From the NCBI GenBank assembly GCA_023052935.1, contig CM041297.1:4578280-4642279 (forward strand): DNA of 64,000 nt, written 5' to 3'. This document shows, piece by piece, positions 63,842 through 64,000 of this stretch (positions are counted from its first letter, which is position 1; each line of letters begins with the position of its first letter). A model generated the notes under the pieces. It made no database searches. It was not told where the DNA came from and saw only the letters and a program-made list of their open reading frames with translations. The translations under genes were made by a program, and so were the position numbers. This DNA comes from Piezodorus guildinii. Its lineage: Eukaryota; Arthropoda; Insecta; Hemiptera; Pentatomidae.

Positions 63842-64000
63842 TATCTAGGACGCGCAACACATGACTTTCCCATACCTCTATTAATTAAATCAATTTATAA
63901 ATATTAATAATTAAGAATTTGTAAATTAAGTTAGAATTGAATTCAACTTCAACCCCTAGACTGCCAAGTATTATTTTTTTAAATGTTTTCATGGTTGTGG
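63842..64000 (+). mobile_element. HINE-like repeat, copy H14, cut by the window edge
   Basis: ATCTAGGACGCGCAACACAT and GACTTTCCCATACCTCTATT match the HINE 5' end after an A-run; the rest becomes unrecognisable or lies outside. Confidence 0.55.

Overview
This window looks like intergenic, strongly AT-rich DNA from an animal genome, most likely an arthropod and probably an insect. The evidence is the mixture of transposon families: Jockey-type, I-type and RTE-type LINEs, mariner transposons with cecropia/irritans-like protein signatures, Penelope-like elements with GIY-YIG endonuclease, a Helitron with TC...CTAG ends, DINE/HINE-like interspersed repeats, and several tRNA-derived SINE families. 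I cannot name the species. I see no intact cellular gene, no functional tRNA or rRNA gene, no operon and nothing bacterial. Two short stretches (1812-2075 minus and 34663-34869 plus) read like non-transposon coding sequence but are broken or too short to identify.

Layout. 1-8740: fragments of one RTE-type LINE in alternating orientation, broken up by a HINE-like repeat, two SINEs and a short poly(A) retroinsert. 9043-13184: three HINE-like repeats with SINE insertions and a Jockey fragment. 13690-14265: SINE and Jockey debris. 14755-20110: a Helitron carrying a TIR element, an RNase H LINE fragment with a perfect 13-bp target duplication, and a TIR DNA element (family F) interrupted by a Penelope-like element. 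20959-30235: a HINE cluster with at least three levels of nesting, containing a nearly full-length Jockey LINE (22406-27491) with an ATGA ORF1/ORF2 overlap and only three visible lesions. 30307-31410: a Penelope-like copy with a perfect 54-bp inverted repeat. 32015-34527: degenerate HINE, SINE and an internally deleted mariner with TA duplications. 36668-41990: an I-type LINE with gag, endonuclease, reverse transcriptase and RNase H, broken by two frameshifts. 42324-43935: a palindromic array of Penelope-like ends with 610-bp arms. 44578-56400: LINE, SINE and HINE debris and the second copy of element F. 57504-59458: a HINE followed by a second deleted mariner. 61105-64000: SINE, a 5'-truncated Jockey copy and two partial HINEs.

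How the parts relate. The Jockey copies at 10319, 22406, 55617 and 61583 belong to one family (J1). Empty sites inside the window date several insertions: element F copy 2 (53412-54285) shows the sequence before the Penelope insertion in copy 1, and the RTE fragment near 4800 shows the target before the HINE at 2441. The most interesting signals are (i) Penelope-like copies that each carry an inverted piece of their own 3' end upstream, together with hammerhead-like GAAACGT motifs; (ii) the HINE family with a subterminal inverted repeat and 3' palindrome; and (iii) a cUUCGg tetraloop hairpin just before the ATT-rich tail of the RTE-type LINE.
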